64,000 nt of DNA. Source: Colletotrichum lupini (Eukaryota > Ascomycota > Sordariomycetes > Glomerellales > Glomerellaceae). Shown here in pieces: positions 1-11,517 of this stretch. The translations under genes were made by a program, and so were the position numbers. Each line of letters opens with the position of its first letter. Position 1 is the stretch's first letter. A model generated the notes under the pieces. The model did not search any database. It saw only the letters and a list, made by a program, of their open reading frames with translations, and was not told the origin of the DNA. The stretch lies in assembly GCF_023278565.1 (NCBI RefSeq), contig NC_064681.1, positions 1,426,001 through 1,490,000 on the forward strand, given 5' to 3'.

Positions 1-594
1 GGGAACTGTCCATGAGAAGTACTGATGCCAGATCCAGAGCCAATGTCGGCCATGTGGGTGTCGTCATCTTCGTCTTCGCTTTTTATGTGGTCATGGCCAG
101 GGTCGTCTGGGACAACGCGAAAGTGCTCGTACTTGTTTCCAATAACAAGCGCATTTCGAATACGACAGCCAAAGTCGTTCTTGCGCAGCACCTCCTGAAG
201 CTGTCCATCCTTGCGCAACTCATTGATGCTCACGTAACGATCCTAATTTTGTAAGCTTCTTCACATACTCTGGAGATATTGTGCAAGGAAAAGGGCAGTG
301 AGGCTCGAGGAATGGTATATCCAAGCCTCCAGATGAGCTTGATAAAGATATTGAGTAACTCACCCCAACGAAGGCAACATCGTTATGATGTGCAGACCTC
401 AGGCGAGCAGGCAAGACCCATCGAGCAATGGGGCTATCGATGACAGTTCTCGTCAAGATACCACAGCTTGGCGGAGCGGGGAGTGAAGGAGCGACAGCGG
501 AGGTATTTGTGGTTGAGCCCCTCAGAACAGTTTGGAGGTCAATAGTCTCCGTCACCCAAGCACCGTTTCTAAAGACGTTTGTCTGGAAGGCCAT
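1..594 (-). CDS. DDB1/MMS1-type (CPSF-A, MMS1_N) beta-propeller protein, N-terminal part
   Basis: Runs off the left window edge; only the first ~157 residues are present. Exon 1 is 594..364 and exon 2 is 242..<1, separated by a 121-nt intron with GTGAGT donor and TTAG acceptor that keeps the frame. The protein starts MAFQTNVFRNGAWVTETIDL and continues through a stretch with GILTRTVIDSPIARWVLPARLR, then (exon 2) SINELRKDGQLQEVLRKNDF. The layout of an ILTRTV..SP..RW segment followed by ELR.DGQLQEV.RK.DF matches what I know of fungal proteins with an MMS1_N domain (the CPSF-A/DDB1/Rse1 superfamily, beta-propeller scaffolds of ubiquitin ligases, splicing and 3'-end processing). Which member it is cannot be settled from this fragment. 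Acidic region DHIKSEDEDD follows near the edge. Assignment is from remembered family features, not a search. Confidence 0.6.
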
Positions 595-3500
595 TTCGAC
601 AGGTCTTGTTATGTCAACATGGTTGACAGTGGAGTGAAAATCTGTAGTAACGGGTTGAGTAGAGGCCGAGAGAGGTGAAGTCGGAACAGAGGTATTTCGG
701 ATTTGCGGCGGGGGATATGGATACCAGATTGCCGGGTCGCGTGATTCGAAATGCCAAACCGATCAGACTGTAAGGTATGACGGTGCTGTGATTTTGTCTC
801 CGATTCCAGGGCCACTGGAATGGCAAGCAGCGGCCGTACGACTCGAATGCGACTGGGCCGGGGCTATCTGCTGAGGAACAATCTGAGGTGAGGCAAGGAG
901 ACAGGTAGGCAACGGCGCCATGGAATGAATGGCTCCAGGTTGTGACGGTTGGGCGGAGCAAAGGTTGGTTTTAGAGTCAGTCGTACTGGGTGTAAGGCAA
1001 GAGGTACGGGCATGTTAGCTAGCTGGTGGGGCACCACGTTGCATGGAGTATTGGAGCACGAGCTTACCTGAGAGAAAGCACCACCTCACCACACCTCAGT
1101 GTCCCAAGTGAGGGCTTTCCAACCTACCTATGGGAGACAGTAGCATGCAGGTAGCCAATAGCTGCAAAACACCTTGCATGACCGTTTTTGTCAGTATCTA
1201 CCTACCTAGACACCTACCTCAACTTACCTTGCCTTACCTTGGGCAAGTAAGGCAAGATCAAGTATACGGTGCTAAAGCAAAGTAAGGCAGATAGGGACGG
1301 CACGTACAGTAAGCCCTGGTTGTGCAGTAAGGTAGGTATGTGATGTAGGGCGGCAGGCACATCGGATGTGCGTGGGCGCGAGCAAAACACCGTGGAACAG
1401 AAGTGGTTGGCTACCATACCACCAAACATCACACATACCAACTAAGGCATCAATGATCAAAGAAAAAAGACCTTATCCCAGCCTACCTTACCTCGGACAA
1501 CGCTCTACTTTACAACCCTCGCCTAATTCGATCTCGGTAGCGTAAACCTAAGAATGCAAGTCTGAGGCACCCAGAACCCTAGCAACCCGAGTCATCTTAT
1601 GCAATCATCGCTAATCAGAGTGTATTACAACCATATGAAGTCGGGACAGGTAGGGTATTTGCCGCTGCTCCTTGCGGCCCTAGAAGGCTTCGATGAGAAC
1701 CCGATCGGTTGGCGTTGTGGCGCGCTGGACCCTGATTCATCTCAAGCCCTTCGCAGTACTTCAAGTGGGGTACCCTAGAACATCCCAAGAATGCAGCTTG
1801 TTGAATTCGCGGAAAATACCCTTCTCGGCCGAGGTACCTGGGCTGTGTCTTGGGTTGTGTCTCGACCACTGCGTGTGATTTGCATCTCAGCCGGGCTCTC
1901 TCTCCACTGTGACGGGACTTCGGTCAGTAAGGTAATGGAACGTCGGTGGTGAGCTAGCCATGTGGATTGTTGCTGACTTGCTGAAGCATCGTGCATGCGC
2001 GACGGGGAGGTACCCATCGTGTTCCTTGCTGAGGCGGGCAGCCAAGCCATAGGCAGGCAGCCCTGGCTGAGCGGGAACTTGGTTCAGGTTGCCTCGAGAG
2101 CCCCGTTGTCTGTGAAAGACAGTTGAATGCCCTGGTTGAAATGCCTTGTTAGTAGTAGGTGAGATCATTGCGCGTGGGCAGTACTCCGTCGTGTACAGTT
2201 CATCGCGAATTAGGTAGGGACCGGGCAACACTGACGGCGGGGAAGCTGAAGAAAACGACTTCGTCCGCCGTTGTCGTCCCATCTTGCAACCCTATGTCCA
2301 ACATCCAATAGCAAGGTGACGTCGATCTGATACTAATCAATCAAAGGTAGGTAGGTAGTCTAGGCCTCTTTCTACGCAGTACATGGTTACGCCAATGATG
2401 TACCCTACCCTACGTGCCTACAGTTGGAAGGGCACGTCCTGGCGCCATAAGAAGAAAGCTGGAATGAACCGCGGGCTCTTGCTGATTGGGTAAACGAATG
2501 GTCTTCCCTCAAGACCTTGCTGCCCTACCCAGCTGAAACCATTACTTGCCCTTGGGTAGGAAGACAATTGAATATCTTCTTTCCATTGGTGTGGGTGTAA
2601 GTCCCACATACGGATGGCTGCACCAACCACCAAGAACTTCCATACCCTACCTTACCACGACGTGAACAGTTGCATCGCCGGATTGCTGCAAGATGCCTGG
2701 CCGGCCATTTCCGCTGCAGGTTCGGATGCCTCCACTGTCTCAGATGTCGTTTACCTCGGACACTGTTTGACATCTCCTCACCTAAATACGGCCATGCTGG
2801 AATACCCCTCTGCCTCCGTCTTTCTATGTGTCTGTACCATAACTCTTGTCGACCTGTCTAATCGTGCTTACTTAGACCTTTCGCTGAAAAGGAATTCGAG
2901 AAGCCTCTTTCTGCTAACAGTCTGATAGAGTCACCCTCACGAGTCCGATACCAAGTGAGAAATCAGTGCGCATCGGTTAATACACCTTCAAGGACCAGGG
3001 CTGGTGTGCGGGTCTGGAATACTCCAGAAAAGCAGGGGGCGCAGGACAGCCAGCCAGGGGTTATATTACCTTGGATGTTCTAAAGTTCGTGATTTCGAGA
3101 TCTTGACTTGAAAGAAACTTAGACATTGCCCGACCCGATCCAGGATCGGAGAAAGCCCGGCTTGTCAACCTTTACAGCTGCCGGCTCTGAGCACAGCTGT
3201 CTGACTCGAGGAATCCTTCACTCGAGAAGAATCATGTTCATGCACGACAAAAACCACAGTCTCTCCTTTGCGCCAATACTGTACTCAAGAGAGTCAACGG
3301 AGCGGCAGCGTCGGCCGCACCATAGCCGACGAGACAACTAAAAGATGCTACTCGCTTATGCCACTCAACAAAGAACCGCCCTTACGTACTCAATTTACCG
3401 AGACCACGATGCATGTCTGGAGTCACTTGGGCTGTCTTGGCTAGAAACTGAATGATTTGAACTGGAGGGCCCAGAGCAAGGTCTCTGGTCCAGCAGTCGG

Positions 3501-4504
3501 CAGTGAACGCATCTTCAGAGACTACGATCGATCTAACAACCGTTGTGCCAGCGCAATTAACCCCCAACAACCTAGCTAACATCTATTAAAGTGAACTCCT
3601 CAAGTTGGGAAACCTGACTTTTCCATGTCATAGAACCCCCTTGGGACCTCCACATTTGACAGGATGTTGACGAGATTGTCTTACGGACCGTCTTAGGGTA
3701 GCGTAATGCCTAGGTTTGGTGAGTTGTTTAACCGCCATAGGTAGACCTACGTGGTACCTGACCCAAGGCCAGTCCAATGCAGCCGATGCCGGCCGTGAAG
3801 CACCTAAAGTAGGCACACGCATGAATAGGTGAATCGGTTTCTGAGCCGGGATTTACACAGGATCACACCGAAAATATGCCAGCCCGAAATTTCGCCTCGC
3901 TTTGGCAATTGCCCAAAGCTAGACGGCGTGACAGCGTACCTCACTGTAATATCAGAGTAGTGTCACAAGGCGTTTAATGGCAGCTCAAGTCAGGTTCGCC
4001 CTATCTGGCCCGTGCGTCCCGTCCCGGCGATCCAGGCCATGGGGGCCGGACGTCCCTGGTGAAGTTGCTCCAAACGTACGCTAAGCCTCGGCTTCAATGG
4101 TTCGAAACAGATCCATAGATCCGCTGTGGAGGAAACTCCGCTATAACCTGGCTTGTCACATTTGTGGCAGCTCTTGGACCTCCAGCTTCCCTGTTCTCAC
4201 AACCAATCGTCTATCTCTCGTTGGCAGATCGTGGACGCGTGTAATGCATCCCACTTCAACCTCAACTTCAAGTCGTTGAAGCAGTGTCCTAGAGCCAGTT
4301 CACCATTGCGGATTTCATGGGCTTCCTCATTCTTTGTCAAACCAGCGTCCGTAACGCTAGGCGATAGCGACGCGCATATACCTCCCCCGAGCTCGCAGCC
4401 ACATAATGCGCACGCTCCCGTGACGAGCACAACCCCTCGACTCCAACAACGGCTCGTCACGCTCCACTTCTCGCAAACACAGAGGAGTCATAGAAATAGA
4501 CTCG
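595..4504. other. Gene-free interval, 3.9 kb
   Basis: Normal-composition DNA between the divergent starts of the MMS1_N-type gene and the TBC gene. Small open frames occur on both strands, but none resembles a family I know and I could not join any through plausible introns. It holds several clusters of TACCT/AGGTA words. It may include long 5' UTRs, promoters, a non-coding RNA or a poorly conserved gene. Confidence 0.5.
1196..1252. repeat. TACCT/TACCTTACC motif cluster
   Basis: Repeated TACCT, CTTACC and CTACCT words, broken by a short spacer. Related clusters lie at about 1,325-1,338, 2,344-2,359 (reverse orientation), 8,265-8,280, 20,835-20,870 and 46,785-46,820, all intergenic. It looks like a low-complexity intergenic word family rather than a coding or tRNA feature. 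Confidence 0.5.
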
Positions 4505-5881
4505 ATGGACGAAAAGAATGCGCTGAGCAGCTCTGACTCTGCGGCCCCCGTAGATCAGGAACAGCGCAAGACGACCGATATCCTCGAGGCGTGCAAATGG
4601 CAGAACATAGAAGCCCTCAAAGGCCTGGCTAGTACCAAGGGCGGGTTTCTTACCGACACTCTGCGCCGGAAAGCCTGTCAGTAGTAAAGCGTGCCAACCA
4701 CGGCGCCGTCGTCCTGCGACGCTCCGAGGCTAACGGAACATTTTGTGTAGGGCCTATACTCCTAGGCCTTCCAGATAGCGAGGATTTCCAGGGTACAATC
4801 GCAGCTGGTATAGACGAGAAGGTCTCATGGAAAACCCTTCCAAGTCATAGGGACGAGGAACAAGTTGCGCTCGACGTCAACCGCGCCTTCATATACTACC
4901 CGAACCGTGAGACCACTCCGTTCTGCTGTGTCCCAACAGGGACTTGCGAACTCGCGACAAGCAAGCTGACAAACTCTACGTACAGACCAGAACGACACCG
5001 AACTCGAGAAGAACAAAAACGAGCTTTCCGATCTGATCGTCGAAGTCCTCCGTCGATACCCATATCTATGTTACTTTCAAGGCTACCATGACATCTGCCA
5101 AGTCTTCATGCTGGTCCTCGAACCACCATGGCGCGCCCGCCTTGTCTCGCGACTGTCGGTGCTCCGCATCCGAGACTTCATGCTCACCAGCCTCGAGCCG
5201 ACCGTCGCGCAGCTCAGGCTGATCCCCGACATCCTCAACGCCGCCGATCCGAAGCTCAAGCGCCACCTCTCCGGCACGGAACCCTTCTACGCCCTGGCGG
5301 GGACCCTGACCATGTACGCGCACGATATCCAGGCCTACGGCGACATCGCCCGCCTCTTTGATACCCTCCTTACCCGCGAACCCGTCTTCAGCATCTACAT
5401 GTACGTCCAGATCGTCCTGAACCGCCGCGAAGAGCTCTTCGACCAGGAGGAGGACGATCCGTCTATGCTCCACCTCATCCTCTCCAAGGTCCCGCAGAAG
5501 ATGGACCTCGATGCGTTAATCGCGAGCACGATTGCGCTTTACGAGCGATTCCCACCCGAGTCGCTACCGCAGTGGCGCAAGATATCCAAAGCCAGCTCCT
5601 TACGGACGGCGCGGTCCGTGGAGGAATGCTCAAAGCAGACCATGGACGAAGGACACGCATATTTCCAGAAACAGCTGGCGGAGCTCAAGGCCCTCGAGCG
5701 CCGGCAAAAGCTCATGAAGGTGATGTGGGCGTACCGAAAGGGGGCCGCTGCCGCCGGACTGGCCGTTGTCATCGGTCTAGTGGCCGTTTACCTGGGCAGA
5801 AGAAACCCCAGTCCGATAGCTGCAATGGCAGCTCTGTACAATAAGTGGTCCAACGGAACGACCTGGACGCACAACTTTTAG
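4505..5881 (+). CDS. TBC-domain Rab GTPase-activating protein, tail-anchored (Gyp8/TBC1D20-like)
   Basis: 407 aa in three exons (4505..4676, 4751..4906, 4986..5881; donors GTCAGT and GTGAGA, both frame-preserving). The N-terminus MDEKNALSSSD is followed by a TBC domain: RRKAW at about 54-58, the arginine-finger motif D99-x-x-R102 in ALDVNRAF, and the glutamine-finger motif Y139-F-Q141-G in YFQGYHDIC. The C-terminus has a basic segment (KLMKVMWAYRKG) and then a single hydrophobic helix (AGLAVVIGLVAVYLG, ~370-390), as expected for a tail anchor. TBC1D20 and yeast Gyp8 are ER/Golgi membrane GAPs for Rab1/Ypt1-type GTPases with the same layout, so this is the likely role. The start is the first in-frame ATG after an upstream stop at 4421. 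The gene is convergent with Vps52, 195 bp apart. Confidence 0.9.
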
Positions 5882-6076
5882 TCAAGAGTGGATGACGACC
5901 TGAACAGCCCTCGCAAGACTTGTGTCATCATGTACATTTAGATTCCCCCAGGTTAGAGTAAAAAAAAACAGGCTATCATACAAAGTGATATGCCACTGGC
6001 AGTCAAGCACCCCTTAATGTAGCGCCAATGCCAAAATAATCCAACAAACTGCTGTGTGCCTGGTACTGCGCTCTCT

Positions 6077-8111
6077 TCAAGCACCCTCTTGGAATGCCGC
6101 TTTGAGGCCCTCGAAATGCTCCTGCTGCTCCGTGCCCAATTTTCCGCCAACGTCGCTGATGATGGTTGAAATCAACGAGTAATTGTTATAAAGAAACCGT
6201 TCCCGCTTCCGCTTATCGCTGAAAGACTGACTGTACCGCGTCAAGAAAGCCTCTGCCTCTGACCGCAGACGACGCAAGCTGGTTACCACCGGCTCGTCGT
6301 CTCCTGCCTCTGTGCTCAGCGCCAGAACTCCCTGCAAGATCTGGCCGAACCTCTGGGTAACGAGATGCGGCGCGGCGGATAGCTTATTCTGATCCGCCGC
6401 CCTAGGTTTTGTGGGTAAAGTATTCATCAGCTGCCGCAATGATTCACAGTGGTGGTCCATTACGACTTGTAGTCTCGGCCATAGAAGCATTGTCGTCATA
6501 TTAATATAGCCGTCCACAGCTGGCACCTTGCGCCGTTGCAGTTCAAAAGCAAGATGCTGGTTGATGCGGATGCTTAACAGCAACCCCAGGGCATCGTACG
6601 ACTCAGCAGTGAGCGTCTTGGTGAGGGTTTTGCCTAACGCAAATGTTGGTTCGAAGATGTAGTTGAACTGTCGTGACACCGCTTGCAGAGACAATGGGGG
6701 CGAGAAGAAGGCGGCCAGGAATGTGTACTCCGCAGTAGCGTTGTCTATGAGTGCCAGGTTGAAGTTCCTGAAAGGTACCTCTAGATAATGTGTTGTCTGG
6801 TCTTCCTCGGCCAGGTAAGAGGAGATCGCAGCAGCGTTACCCGATTTCAGGAGATCAATACGCCGTCCTAAGTTGAAGGCATCATGAGGCGGCCCAGCTG
6901 GCTTTGTGGCAGACAACACCGTGGCTCTTCGCGTGGGTTCGTCGTGTCCAAGGACGTCGTTCTTATCGAGAATGTGCAGCTTAAGCTTCTCCAATGCCCT
7001 TTGATATCGTCCAAATTGATTTGCGTAGTACCATCGCATGGTGTTCATGTAAGCCTGACTGATCTCTTCTGCGAGAGTAGCATGATGCTTGTGCAAGAAA
7101 GTGTATAAGTCTTTGAACTTCAAGAAGTTCTGCTGTTGGATTATTTGGGCGTTGATGTGAGGGGATCGTAAGGCCTTGATCTGGGCAACAATGAAGTCCC
7201 GTATCCGCTCGACGGCCTTCATTGTCAGTTTTTCCAGTAGAGGGCCAAGGTCTGCCCAAGCTTTGCTCTCTCCCTGGTTCGAAACCGACTTCTTGTATGC
7301 TGTAGCTCGTTTGTCCACTTCCGCCAACATCCTGACCCATGTCTCGTCAATTTGGCCCTCAGATATCTTGGACACCACATGGGGTGAGACGCTGAGCTCC
7401 TCGACAACTGGACCAAAAGCCTTTTCAACTGCTTTTCGATTGTCTAGCCTCACGTTCATCGCCGCAGAACGTGATTGCAGGGTCTCGATATCTGCAGAGA
7501 CGGCCGCGAGGTCATTACGGAAGCTGGTCAGGTTGGTCTCTACTGAGCCTAGAACCCCATCGCATGCTGCAATTGATCGATGCAGGTCCTCGAACTGGGC
7601 TTTACTCGCTTCGACTAAACTCAAAGATTAGCAATCTGCGGACAGTTGTGCCAGCCAATGAGGAGCTCATACACTCCTCTGCGGTTTGCCGCCGGTAGCT
7701 ATCCGCATCGCTTCTATCGATCTCGTCGGAGCTTGCGAGCTCTCGCAAGCTCAGACCTTCAAAACTGAAGTCTAGTTCGAGGTCATTTTCGCTTATTGTG
7801 ATCGTTGCTGCCTCGGATGCGGGCGCTGTATCTAGGATCTGGCCCAAGATCTCAACCGAATCCGGTCCGTCGTAGGTTGTCTGGGATTGTTTCAAGCCTG
7901 AGCCATTGACCCTCCGTGAAGCTAGGAAGGAGTTCGAGGAATCGTTGGAGACGAGCGAGAGTTGTGAGCCTCTTGGTGTAATGCCAGGTCGTTGAGAGGT
8001 CACATAGGGGCTACTGGAGGTTCGTCGCGGAAGAGGAGAGTATGGTCGACTGCCAGGCTGCGACGCTGAGGGAGACGAGTTCGACTGTGCTGCAAGCCGA
8101 TCAAGCCACAT
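6077..8111 (-). CDS. VPS52: Vps52/Sac2, GARP (and EARP) tethering complex subunit
   Basis: 659 aa in two exons (8111..7675 and 7619..6077). The 55-nt intron has donor GTGTAT and acceptor TTTGAG and rejoins a continuous frame (..RRQTAE-DLVEASKAQF..). Residues 1-~90 are a Ser/Pro-rich low-complexity leader beginning MWLDRLAAQS. The conserved Vps52/Sac2 domain follows: VEASKAQFEDLHRSIAACD, then long amphipathic helical stretches with FLKFKDLYTFLHKH, AYMNTMRWYYANQFGRYQRA and the C-terminal FLYNNYSLISTII. In known fungi Vps52 forms the GARP complex with Vps51/53/54 and tethers endosome-derived vesicles at the trans-Golgi. The short branch-to-acceptor distance makes the exact intron border the weakest part of the model; the family call is secure. 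Confidence 0.92.
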
Positions 8112-9561
8112 GGTGGACTTGTGGTATGGAGAAGCTAAGAAGCGATGTGGTCGACAGGACGGGGCACCATGTCATCGAGGGTTCGCAAATCGCACGGGTG
8201 ATGTTGTAGAATCGCGGGATCGGCGTCTGGCTTCTTTGAAAGATGTACACCTGTGACATTGGTTACCTACCTTACCCCCAGGAGGCAGTAGACAAGGCTG
8301 GACGGCCTTAGGAGAGCGACGTGTTCTCATTGGGTGAGCGATCAATGACAAGCACCAGCCACAAGATACGTACCCACGGGAGCTCCCTGTGGCGCGGCAG
8401 GGGTCGGGCCCTTTGTCTTCGAGGGGTCGAAGTCTGGAAAGTGCGGGGCAGAATTGGGAGTGAGGGCCGGCGGCAAACAACCTGGAAACGTGCGGGGCAG
8501 GACTTTGGGCGATTGAAGAGCAATTAACGGTCCATTGATGCGTCTGGTATGGATGGGAGAGAGGCTGCACACATGTCGTGCAGAATCCGCGACATCTCCA
8601 AGGTAAAAGTAGCTCGGACTGCTGGGACTGTGTCGGAGGGGAGCTCCTGCATGTTACAATGTGAAGGTGTATCTTTGGACGCGAATGGGTGCGTATACCT
8701 CACGAAGCTCTCGTCTTAGATACAGGAACTTGGCACAGAAGAACCTGCCACAATGTCTGGACAATGATATCCCTTGCCTAGTCGAGTAGGTATTCAGGCA
8801 CGACAGCTTCCCTTTAGGATGTTCGAAAGTCCGTCGCATACTGTTCAAATCCCTTCCCGTAGTCCGGACCTTCTCTTGCCAAAGTGGAAGGCTAATATCG
8901 GAGGTCAACGAGGATGGCAGGTAAGGCAGAAAGAAGCAAGGGTTGCTGGCCCGCGAGGTTTTGGCATGGCGGCATTAGCGCCCAAAAAAGGTCGTTGCCA
9001 CAGGGCCGGTGGACTGTGCCCATGTGCTTCATTGTCCTTCGGGTAACGCTGTGAAGGGGAAGTCATTTTGACCGATTGAGTCTTTGGGAGACGGGAGGGA
9101 ACCTGGAAACCTTCAACCACCCTCGCCGACTACCTGAGGTAGACCTGGCGTGCCTGGATGGATCAGATAGGGGCATTCCACAGGCGGTCAGCGGCCTAAT
9201 TTCGAGCAAGCGGCGTCCAGGTGATGCGGGTAAGGAGCTCCAGCTCCTACACGGTGTGGTGTCTTGGGCATAAGGTAGGAAGACCCAAAGGTCGATGGAC
9301 GGGAGAACCTAGATGGGTACTTTGTTCACCGCAGAGTCATCCACCGGCGACAATGTCACTCGGGGAGGGGCCTCACAGGTTCAATCTGTGAAAAGAAAGG
9401 GAAGAAAGCCCACACTCCACCTTTTTTCACTGCGAAAGTGCTCCCTGCACCTGTCCCACACAACGCTTGGGAAGCCACGGACAGAGACTGAGAGGGGCGC
9501 GAATCTGGGCCTAGGAGTGAAAAAAACCAATAATAAAACCAGGAAAAAAATTATCTAGTCC
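8112..9561. other. Intergenic between Vps52 and eIF5A
   Basis: About 1.45 kb holding the divergent upstream regions of Vps52 (-) and eIF5A (+). I see no family-matching reading frame and no tRNA cloverleaf. One TTACCTACCTTACC word lies at about 8,265-8,278. Confidence 0.5.
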
Positions 9562-9565
9562 CGCC

Positions 9566-9637
9566 TCGCCTTCCTTTTTTCCCCTCCATTTCCCCCCTCT
9601 GCCCGCTCTCTTCCTTTCACAACTCTCCCCCCTCAAA
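9566..9637 (+). promoter_or_regulatory. Pyrimidine-rich tract upstream of eIF5A
   Basis: A long, nearly pure C/T stretch (CCGCCTCGCCTTCC through CTCTCCCCCC) sits 90-160 bp before the eIF5A start. Such CT tracts are common just upstream of, or around, transcription start sites in strongly expressed filamentous-fungal genes. The role here is inferred from position. Confidence 0.5.
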
Positions 9638-9723
9638 AAATATCAGCCGTCTTTTGCTGGGTAATTCCGCCTGTCGACATCTTCCCTTCGATTTTTTAGA
9701 CATCTTCCAGTCAATCCTTCAAA

Positions 9724-10671
9724 ATGTCCAACGACGACGCCCAGGTGAGTCTTTTGCGACAGCTGTATTATGCCCCTCCGTGCCCTGTCTCTTTTGGTGG
9801 TGGTGGTGGTTGTGGTGGTCGAATGCGATCGATGTCGGTTGCTTTGGCGAAAATCGACCACCCCGCATCCACATTGGCGAGAGAGCCCCGCGGATGCTTC
9901 AACGCACCACGGCTCTGCACAGAAACTCGGGCAACACACGACGCATACGAGCATCAAATACCACACCAATTTCGATTCCATCCTCCTGCCATCATCATGC
10001 CGAACGACGTCCATATTTTGAGTTGGCTCAACCGCTAACGCATCGTCTCCGAACAGCATGAGATGACCTTCGAGTCCACCGACGCCGGTGCGTCTCTCAC
10101 CTTCCCCATGCAGTGCTCTGCTCTGCGCAAGAACGGTCACGTCGTTATCAAGGGCCGCCCCTGCAAGATCGTCGACATGTCTACCTCCAAGACTGGCAAG
10201 CACGGTCACGCCAAGGTTCACTTGGTCGCCATCGACATCTTCACCGGCAAGAAGCTTGAGGATCTCTCTCCCTCCACCCACAACATGGACGTCCCCAACG
10301 TCTCCCGCAAGGAGTTCCAGCTCGTAAGTTGCCACAAGTCTCGTTACATTACCAATATGGGCCTTGTTTGCTAACATGACACCCTCCACAGATCGATATC
10401 TCCGACGATGGTTTCCTCTCCCTCATGAACGACGATGGTGACCTCAAGGACGATGTCCGTCTTCCCGACGGCGAGATTGGTGAGAAGATCAACAAGCTCT
10501 TCAAGATTGACGAGAAGGACACCAGTAAGACTTCCCACCCCTCACGACGACAAGCTTGTCGAGCAACACAAAAGAGGTCATCAATAACTAACAACTACAG
10601 ACGTCGTCATTCTTACCGCCATGGGTGAGGAGGCCGCCGTTGAGGCCAAGGAGGCCCCCAAGCAGGGTTAA
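9724..10671 (+). CDS. eif5A: Translation factor eIF5A (hypusine-containing)
   Basis: 163 aa in four exons: 9724..9744, 10057..10323, 10392..10524 and 10601..10671. The 312-nt first intron has donor GTGAGT, branch GCTAAC and acceptor AACAG; the others are 68 and 76 nt. The hypusine loop is visible as [12 protein letters not shown], with Lys55 (TGKHG) the residue expected to be modified by deoxyhypusine synthase and hydroxylase. The SH3-like N-domain is followed by the OB-fold C-domain ([17 protein letters not shown]), and the protein ends [14 protein letters not shown]. eIF5A relieves ribosome stalling at difficult peptide bonds and helps termination. Length matches the family. Intron 1 contains a (TGG)n run at about 9,795-9,819. 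A CT-rich tract precedes the gene, consistent with high expression. Confidence 0.97.
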
Positions 10672-11517
10672 GCGCTGCAACTCTACCATATCATCAGACA
10701 ATGACTTCCACAAGCGCTCAATTCAAGCGGCCTTGCTGGCAGATGTTGGCAGACTGGGGACATTTCTTGCGATATTTCTTGGCGCTTCGAAATTAACGGT
10801 ATCCCCGTCAGTCGTTGCGTAGGCTATATCTGGACAGGACTTGATACTGGGTACGCGAACTTGACAACTGCAAGACATGTCGCACGACTTTTTTCCTTTG
10901 TTTTGTCTGTCCCACAGACTCTTAACGACGATCAGACTAGCAATGGGATAGGTGAAAAAAAAGGGAGAGCCTCGCGGTGGTAGCAGATTTGTCCGATGGA
11001 AAAGCGGTACATATCTCCACCACGCGGTCTCTGTTTTTCGTTCAAACTCTACGTACAGATTTAGTGAAAACGCCAAATGTGTGATGCCCATGAAAGTGAT
11101 TCGACTACAAGCTGCATGTTGTTGCTCCTATATCTATAAGTCTTACCTCGTTCATCTGTAAGAACCGTGAAGTTTTGATAGGCTCCTTTTCACGATGACG
11201 GCTTAGCTATCGTGGGCTGTCAGAATGAGTGAGGTAGACTCAGCTGGTTAAGCTATGTGACATATTACTTACCTAAAACTAAATGCTCAAAATCCCTAAA
11301 TTCGATAGTCCTTTTGAGCACTCTCAAGTCTTGGTCTGAAAATCATATAATTCGGGGGCTGTTTTGTGACAAACTGCCTGCCAGGTTCCGCCTGCCTGGT
11401 AAAGGTGCGTCCCGAGAAACGGGCACCGCGCACTGTCAAAAACTTCACCAATCTGGTGACGATTTTGCCTAGATCAACTTTGCAACCAAGTACGACCAAC
11501 CTATCAGTCAGAGCACC
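10672..11517. other. Intergenic between eIF5A and Rrn7
   Basis: About 850 bp containing the eIF5A 3' UTR and the Rrn7 upstream region. No coding family, tRNA or strong repeat is recognised. The 11,160-11,300 stretch is locally A+T-rich. Confidence 0.5.

Noticed and set aside
1887..2282. 131-codon frame starting MGRQRRTKSFSSASP (- strand)
   Set aside because: No domain, no conserved pattern, and it lies among overlapping equally long frames on both strands; not supportable as a gene.
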